Shown one piece after another: positions 59,379 through 64,000 of a stretch of DNA of 64,000 bases. Where the stretch lies: positions 62,001-126,000 of the forward strand of contig CANRIS010000002.1 of the NCBI GenBank assembly GCA_947630725.1. The letters run 5' to 3'. The DNA comes from an uncultured Clostridia bacterium. GTDB taxonomy: Bacteria; Bacillota; Clostridia; Lachnospirales; CAG-274. The position numbers and the translations under genes were made by a program. How positions within the stretch are numbered: position 1 is the stretch's first letter; every line of letters begins with the position of its first letter. The notes below the pieces were generated by a model. It worked only from the letters and a program-made list of their open reading frames with translations. It was not told the DNA's origin and searched no databases.

Positions 59379-59849
59379 TTATTTTTCCTCCTTTTTTTCT
59401 TCAAAAAGCAGATACAGACACAAAAGAGCCGTACCGCAGGTCACAAGTATGTCGGCAAAATTGAAAACGGCAAAGGAATGTCCGAAAAAAACAAATCTGA
59501 GAAAGTCCACAACATAGCCTGCCCTTATTCTGTCGATAAGGTTTCCCACGGCTCCCGAGCATATCATTATGAGGGAAAGTGTAAGAACAGGAGAAATGCG
59601 CCTTTTTCTGTTTTTTAAGAAAAATATTATCACGCACAGAAGTATAGCCGCTGTCAGCACAACAAATATCCATCTTCCTCCCTTAAGCATACCGAATGCC
59701 ATACCCCTGTTTTCGACATAACTTAAGTAAAAAAAGCCGTCTATTACAGTTTTTTCTCCCACAGGCTCAAGAAGGCTTACCGCGATATATTTTGACGCTA
59801 TGTCGCCGCCCAGAAGAACGATAAACAAAGCCGCCCAGAAAAAAATCAT
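59379..59849 (-). CDS. lspA: Lipoprotein signal peptidase II
   Basis: 156 residues with four membrane helices. Aspartyl catalytic motifs: GNLIDRIRAGYVVDF (first Asp) and FNFADILV (second Asp). It removes signal peptides from lipidated prolipoproteins, including the MetQ-like and other lipoproteins here. It lies 4 nt after aroB. Confidence 0.94.
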   Translation of the reverse strand: MIFFWAALFIVLLGGDIASKYIAVSLLEPVGEKTVIDGFFYLSYVENRGMAFGMLKGGRWIFVVLTAAILLCVIIFFLKNRKRRISPVLTLSLIMICSGAVGNLIDRIRAGYVVDFLRFVFFGHSFAVFNFADILVTCGTALLCLYLLFEEKKEEK

Positions 59850-59853
59850 ACGA

Positions 59854-60939
59854 TCATTCCTCCAATATGGCTCTTGCAGCCCTCTTTATTTCATCGCTGC
59901 CGACAGAATCGTCTCTGTAGGCTCTGCCTATCTCCTTAAGCAGCACAAGAGTAATTATATTGTTTTTTGTCTTTTTGTCCATAAACATCTGTCTGTATAT
60001 ATCCTCGCAGTCAAGTCCGCCAACCTTTGTGGGCAGCTCAAAAAATGTCATAAGCTCCCTTGCGGCGGCATAGTCCCTTTCGCTGATTACTCCCCTTTCG
60101 AGGCTTATATGCAGAGCCGCCATAATACCCACCGCAACACATTCGCCGTGCAGCAGCTTAAAGCCCAGAAGCCCCTCGACAGCGTGTCCGAAGGTGTGAC
60201 CGAAATTGAGTATCTCTCTCAGACCCGTCTCTTTTTCGTCTTGGGACACCACATAGCTTTTTGCCTTGCACGAGCCATAGAGAACCTCTCTTATTGCATC
60301 GCTTTCAAGAGCCTTTATTTCGTTTTTCCTTTCAAAAAGCATATTGAGATAGTCTCTGTCGATTATATAGCCGTGCTTTATGACCTCAGCCATTCCTGCG
60401 GCAACCTCTCTGTAGGGCAGAGTTTTAAGGGTGCTGCTGTTCATAAAAACAAACGAGGGCTGATAAAATGCACCTATGAGGTTTTTGTTACCCAAAAAAT
60501 CTACTCCCGTCTTTCCTCCCACTGAGGAATCCACCTGCGAAAGAAGCGTGGTGGGTATCTGTACATAGCTAATGCCTCTCATATAGGTAGCGGCGGCAAA
60601 GCCTGCCATATCGCCCACAACCCCTCCGCCGAGGGCTATGACAACGGATTTTCGGTCGAGCCTGTTTTCCTTCATCACCTTGTAGAAATAATATATTGTG
60701 TCGAGGTTTTTTCTTTCTTCTCCCGCCTCAAAACAGGCGGTGCATACCGACAGAAAATTATCGCCCACGGCATTTATTATATCGTCAAGATAAAGCTTTT
60801 TTGTATTTGTGTCGCATATTATGCAGGCTTTTCTTCCGAAAAGACCCGCTTTTTCAAAAGCCTCCGAAAGCCCCTTGAAGCTGTCGTTTATATATATGGG
60901 ATATTCTCCCGATTCTGCCTTCACATAAAAATTTTTCAT
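59854..60939 (-). CDS. aroB: 3-dehydroquinate synthase
   Basis: 361 residues from the ATG at 60939 (MKNFYVKAESGEY), which has GGAGGACAGGT upstream; the longer frame to 61035 begins at the predicted transcription start and is not used. Motifs: VVIALGGGVVGDMAGFAAATYMRGI (NAD binding), DSSVGGKTGVD and NLIGAFYQP, and the metal ligands in LNFGHTFGHAVEG and LHGECVAVG. It makes dehydroquinate in the shikimate pathway. First gene of the operon. Confidence 0.95.
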   Translation of the reverse strand: MKNFYVKAESGEYPIYINDSFKGLSEAFEKAGLFGRKACIICDTNTKKLYLDDIINAVGDNFLSVCTACFEAGEERKNLDTIYYFYKVMKENRLDRKSVVIALGGGVVGDMAGFAAATYMRGISYVQIPTTLLSQVDSSVGGKTGVDFLGNKNLIGAFYQPSFVFMNSSTLKTLPYREVAAGMAEVIKHGYIIDRDYLNMLFERKNEIKALESDAIREVLYGSCKAKSYVVSQDEKETGLREILNFGHTFGHAVEGLLGFKLLHGECVAVGIMAALHISLERGVISERDYAAARELMTFFELPTKVGGLDCEDIYRQMFMDKKTKNNIITLVLLKEIGRAYRDDSVGSDEIKRAARAILEE

Positions 60940-61039
60940 ACCTGTCCTCCGAATATGCTGTCTGATACTGTGTCTTTTTGCGGAAAAACGCCTGTCTGTG
61001 ATAACAAGGTCCAGAATTGTTCTATGTTTCCACAAGTAT

Positions 61040-61068
61040 ATTTTATCAAAAATTGAATATTATGTAAA
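61040..61068 (-). promoter_or_regulatory. Promoter of the aroB operon
   Basis: Minus strand TTTACA, 17-nt spacer, TAAAAT; start about 95 nt before the aroB ATG. Confidence 0.7.
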
Positions 61069-61160
61069 CATTTTTCATATAAAATTCATATGTTAATTTT
61101 TATTTTTCGGCATACAGTCAATATTCCGCCGCAGCTTAAGCCTCCCCGAAGGTAAGCGCC

Positions 61161-61203
61161 GACGCATAAAAAGAGCGCCGCCCCCGCAGGAACAGCGCCC
61201 TTT
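61161..61203 (-). terminator. Terminator of the esterase/small-peptide unit
   Basis: Minus strand AAAGGGCGC and GCGCTCTTT pair (one wobble) across a GC-rich loop, followed by a T-run; about 35 nt after the peptide stop. Confidence 0.75.
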
Positions 61204-61238
61204 CTTCAGTCAGATATTATTGTTATATGCGGTATTTA

Positions 61239-61382
61239 TCACTTGAAAAGCGAGCTGTAGCTCTCGGACATAGGTTCGCCGTTTTGTCCGCCGTTAGTAA
61301 GACCTTTCTGTCCGCTTAAGGTAATAATATCGTTCGTCTGTATTTTAATTATATTAAGCTCGGGTTTTAAATACTTTTTCAT
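61239..61382 (-). CDS. 47-residue MKKYxKPE-type small peptide (copy 2)
   Basis: Begins MKKYLKPELNI and contains NDIITLSGQKG; ends SYSSLFK. Its ATG overlaps the esterase stop codon by one base (TAATG), with GGGGGAC 8 nt upstream, so it is translationally coupled to the secreted esterase. It shares start, length and the DIIT.S element with the peptide at 44797-44940. No signal peptide, membrane segment or cysteines. The esterase tail just before it also contains DIILDII. Function unknown. Confidence 0.8.
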   Translation of the reverse strand: MKKYLKPELNIIKIQTNDIITLSGQKGLTNGGQNGEPMSESYSSLFK

Positions 61383-64000
61383 TATTCAGTCCCCCCGTCT
61401 GTCATATTTATAATATCGAGAATAATATCCGTGGGAGATGTCTCCTCTGCTGCCTCAACGGTTTCGTCTGAGCCTTCCTCCTCTGTGGGGATCTCACTAT
61501 CGTCAGGCGTTTCTTCGGATGTCTCGTCCGATATAACATCATCGGATACTTCATCGGATACTGCCTCGTCAGCCGTTACGGCCTGTACAGGTACATTCTC
61601 GTCAAGGGCTATGCTTGCCGGTGCCGCAGTCTCTACATTGATATACTTATAATAGAGATTGCTCTTTGTAGGCGTATTGAGAACTATAACATCGCCTTCG
61701 CTCACTTCCGCCGTAAGCACGCTGTCCTGACCCTGAACCGCATCGACCACATCGCTGATATCCTGTCCGTCTTTCTTAAGTACAAGCTTGTCGCTGTTGC
61801 TTGCGGAGACGGTGACAGTTACTGTGATTGTACCTGTTGAAGGAGCTATAAATGAGAGAATATCGTTTGAGTTTGTCTTTGCGCCGTACTGCTTACTGAT
61901 ACTTAACATACCGCTGGGAAATACGGTTATTCCGCTGTATGGATCGGTAAAGCCTTTCATCGGATCCTTTGCCTCGGTATAAGCTGCAAAATCTTCGGAT
62001 TTTGCTGATATTTCAAGAGGGAAGTCAAATTCGATCCTTGTAAGGGTGATGTCGGCAGATGCGCTGCCTCCCACGATCTCCGTTGCGCTCTTATAAACGC
62101 CCTTTGCACCCTTAGCTGATACGGTATAGGTTTCACCCTTTATAAGCTCTACTCCTGTGGATTTATACTCATCTGCGCTTATAGTCTTTGTCTCTGTCTG
62201 ACCCTTGAGAGTAAGCATTATGTCAGAATCCGTACTTTCTATGCCGTTTACGCTGCCCTTTGTAAGTACAAGCTCCTCCTTGGGCAGCTCTGACTTCTTT
62301 ATGCTTACTTTCGGTATATAAAGATTTGAGCCTTCACATACTGCAAGATAAAGAGTCTCGGGTGCAGCGTCAGCCTTTTTGTATATAATCGGAGCGCCGC
62401 TTGCAGCAGGTGTTCCGTTTGCAGCTTGTTCCTTATACAGACCTAATGTACCTTCGTTTACCTTTGTATATTCTATGGTATACATAGCCGCCTCGTCTGC
62501 CACAAAGGATAATATGGGCTTTCCTGCCGATACCTTTGTGCCGTACTGAAGACTGCTCGCATTAAGGTACTGTATACCCGAATCATATATGCTTACTTCA
62601 AATTTCTGACCTTCGTCATTTGTATATGTACCCGTATATACTCCGTCAACATAGTCCGTAGCGTCTCCCTCATAGAGGTCGTATGCCTCCTGCTGTGTAA
62701 AGTCGAGATAAATTTTGTTGGGCTTAACTTCGGGAAGCTCCTCTTTTGAAATGCTTACATCCGAAATATAGAGATTATTTGAAACGGAGGCTGAGAAGTA
62801 GAGAGTCTCCGGTCCCTCGGTCGTCTTTGTATAGACTATCTCTCCGGGTTCGTCTTTATTTATTGCATCATCTGCAACGCTTGTGCCAAGGGCGCTGTCC
62901 GAGTAGAGATTTACTGTGCTTGCGCTGTCGCAGGTAGACGCCGTTGCCTTAACCGTATATACTCCCGGCTCGGCTGCGTCAAACGAGAACAGAGCCTTGC
63001 CCTTGATGGCCTTTGTGCCGTAGGACGCTGTGCTTTCGTAATAGCTGATGGCGTCCTTGTATACGCTTACTCTGTATCTCTGTCCGTCAGCGTTCTTATA
63101 TGTTCCCTCATATACGCCGTTTTCGTCAAAGGTAGTCGCTGCGTTTGTATCATAGAGAGCGAGAGCCTCATCTGAGCCAAAGTTCAGATTAACTTCCTTC
63201 ACCGAACCCGAAAGCGAGTCGAACAGCTCCTGTCCTACCTGTGACCAATAGCTGCTTTCTTCGTAATTCATGTTCTTTGCCGTAAACTTGGAATCTTCGA
63301 TGGTGAAAATATATTCTCCGTCAGAATTTTCGCCATATACCGTTTCGGGCTGAACAACATACTTTGAAGGAGCGATATTAGCGTCCTGTATCCACTTTGC
63401 AATAAGACCTGCAATTATAACGCCGCCTGTCTTATTGTTGTGTGTGCCGTCCTTCTTGCCTTCCGATGAAACAGTCATTATATCATATCCGTTTTTATCG
63501 GATTTGCAATCCTTATAAGCATCCTCATAGAGCTTCTTTGTAAGTCCGAAACCGTCTAAATAAAGAACGCCCTTATCCTTGTTTGCCTCATATACCTCTT
63601 CACAGGCTCTTACATAGGCGTTGTTTGTTGTGGCAAAGTCCTTTGTAAGGTCGTAGCTGTCGCCTGCATCGTGGTGAGGTTTGATTGTTCCGTCAGATGC
63701 ATAACTAAGTCTCGATACGGGAGATACAACAACAGGTATTGCGCCCTTTTCAAGAGCATGGTCAATATAATACTGCAAATATCCCTTGTATGTAGCTCCG
63801 CAGTCCCATGTGTAGCGACCGTCCTTCTTCATACTCGGATCGGGCTGTACAGTGGGGAAATTGGAGTCGCACTTCTGATCGGCGGGGTAGAAAAGAGGTA
63901 CGAATCTGTTTTCTACATAGTCGCTGTCTTTGCTGTTTGCGCAGTCGTTGTGACCGAACTGTATGAAAAGGTAGTCGCCTTCCTTTATGTTCTGCATTAT
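61382..64000 (-). CDS. Secreted CE12-like esterase with beta-sandwich modules, 5' end beyond window
   Basis: The frame is open to the window edge, so the N-terminus, including the GDS motif, is missing; at least 872 residues. The esterase part (about 1-225 of what is visible) has GDYLFIQFGHNDC (block III) and DGTHNNKTGG (catalytic His). Then come several repeated beta-sandwich modules, two of them very alike (both with ETLYxxxxxxNLYIxxVSIxKxELP), probably carbohydrate-binding, and a C-terminal acidic tail rich in Asp/Glu/Ser. CE12 enzymes deacetylate pectin. No SLH, LPxTG or dockerin is visible. A 47-residue peptide gene follows without a gap. Confidence 0.8.
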   Translation of the reverse strand: MMQNIKEGDYLFIQFGHNDCANSKDSDYVENRFVPLFYPADQKCDSNFPTVQPDPSMKKDGRYTWDCGATYKGYLQYYIDHALEKGAIPVVVSPVSRLSYASDGTIKPHHDAGDSYDLTKDFATTNNAYVRACEEVYEANKDKGVLYLDGFGLTKKLYEDAYKDCKSDKNGYDIMTVSSEGKKDGTHNNKTGGVIIAGLIAKWIQDANIAPSKYVVQPETVYGENSDGEYIFTIEDSKFTAKNMNYEESSYWSQVGQELFDSLSGSVKEVNLNFGSDEALALYDTNAATTFDENGVYEGTYKNADGQRYRVSVYKDAISYYESTASYGTKAIKGKALFSFDAAEPGVYTVKATASTCDSASTVNLYSDSALGTSVADDAINKDEPGEIVYTKTTEGPETLYFSASVSNNLYISDVSISKEELPEVKPNKIYLDFTQQEAYDLYEGDATDYVDGVYTGTYTNDEGQKFEVSIYDSGIQYLNASSLQYGTKVSAGKPILSFVADEAAMYTIEYTKVNEGTLGLYKEQAANGTPAASGAPIIYKKADAAPETLYLAVCEGSNLYIPKVSIKKSELPKEELVLTKGSVNGIESTDSDIMLTLKGQTETKTISADEYKSTGVELIKGETYTVSAKGAKGVYKSATEIVGGSASADITLTRIEFDFPLEISAKSEDFAAYTEAKDPMKGFTDPYSGITVFPSGMLSISKQYGAKTNSNDILSFIAPSTGTITVTVTVSASNSDKLVLKKDGQDISDVVDAVQGQDSVLTAEVSEGDVIVLNTPTKSNLYYKYINVETAAPASIALDENVPVQAVTADEAVSDEVSDDVISDETSEETPDDSEIPTEEEGSDETVEAAEETSPTDIILDIINMTDGGTE

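Noticed and set aside
60940..61035. N-terminal extension of AroB
   Set aside because: It would begin at the predicted transcription start; the ATG at 60939 has a strong ribosome site and matches the family start.
1..64000. tRNA, rRNA or tmRNA genes
   Set aside because: No cloverleaf, CCA end or rRNA sequence was noticed on either strand, but a covariance search was not possible.

Overview
The window looks like a chromosome segment from a Gram-positive anaerobe of the Clostridia, probably a fibre-degrading gut member near Oscillospiraceae or Monoglobaceae. This rests on the PrkC/PP2C-RsgA-Rpe-ThiN block, a PASTA kinase, sortase-assembled pili, SLH-anchored surface enzymes, Shine-Dalgarno-rich starts and sigma-A promoters with 17-nt spacers. 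A pectin-type enzyme set (an SLH-anchored PL9-like pectate lyase and two SGNH/CE12-like esterases) suggests plant cell-wall use. No rRNA, tRNA, CRISPR array, transposase or integrase was found. Species-level assignment is not possible from sequence reading alone.

Layout. 1-10.3 kb: the end of an exonuclease gene, an interspersed hairpin repeat, then minus-strand genes (SGNH esterase, HAD phosphatase, small membrane protein, thiN, rpe, rsgA, prkC, PP2C, rlmN, rsmB). 10.3-18.6 kb: a hairpin cluster, plsC-truA, DUF368, an SH3/NlpC-P60 hydrolase, yhaM, a 23S rRNA uracil methyltransferase, and lepB with a coiled-coil partner. 18.8-21.5 kb: a MetNIQ-type importer. 21.6-27 kb: a pilus operon with backbone pilin, class C sortase, LPQTG minor pilin and a second sortase, preceded by a 127-bp tandem repeat. 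27.9-33.8 kb: a 1979-residue PL9/SLH protein. 34.1-37 kb: csoR-copA, with the CsoR-type operator filling the promoter spacer and a CopZ-like domain at the CopA C-terminus that has its own start signal. 37-42 kb: Fe-S protein, ECF sigma/DUF4367 pair, Trk/Ktr potassium uptake. 42-45 kb: a secreted beta-helix protein followed by a 47-residue peptide gene. 45.2-46.2 kb: rplM-rpsI. 46.4-50.4 kb: an AT-rich accessory island with paired 18-bp palindromes, a DUF4234 membrane protein, a zinc-ribbon/TM/seven-blade RCC1-like protein and an unknown protein. 50.6-55 kb: GT8, ferredoxin, a FabK-like oxidoreductase, small proteins and two more repeat copies. 55-61 kb: an operon aroB-lspA-unknown-rluD-pyrB-pyrC-C39-like. 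61.2-64 kb: a second 47-residue peptide gene coupled to a secreted CE12-like esterase that runs off the window.

The most notable points are as follows. (1) A ~200-bp, multi-hairpin interspersed element occurs in three copies with base changes that preserve pairing. (2) The adjacent PyrB and PyrC homologues have both lost key catalytic residues and look like a pseudoenzyme pair. (3) CopA carries an in-frame internal start with a strong ribosome binding site that would release a CopZ chaperone. (4) Two paralogous 47-residue MKKYxKPE peptides each sit directly 3' of a large secreted-protein gene. (5) The 46.4-50.4 kb island is of unknown function.
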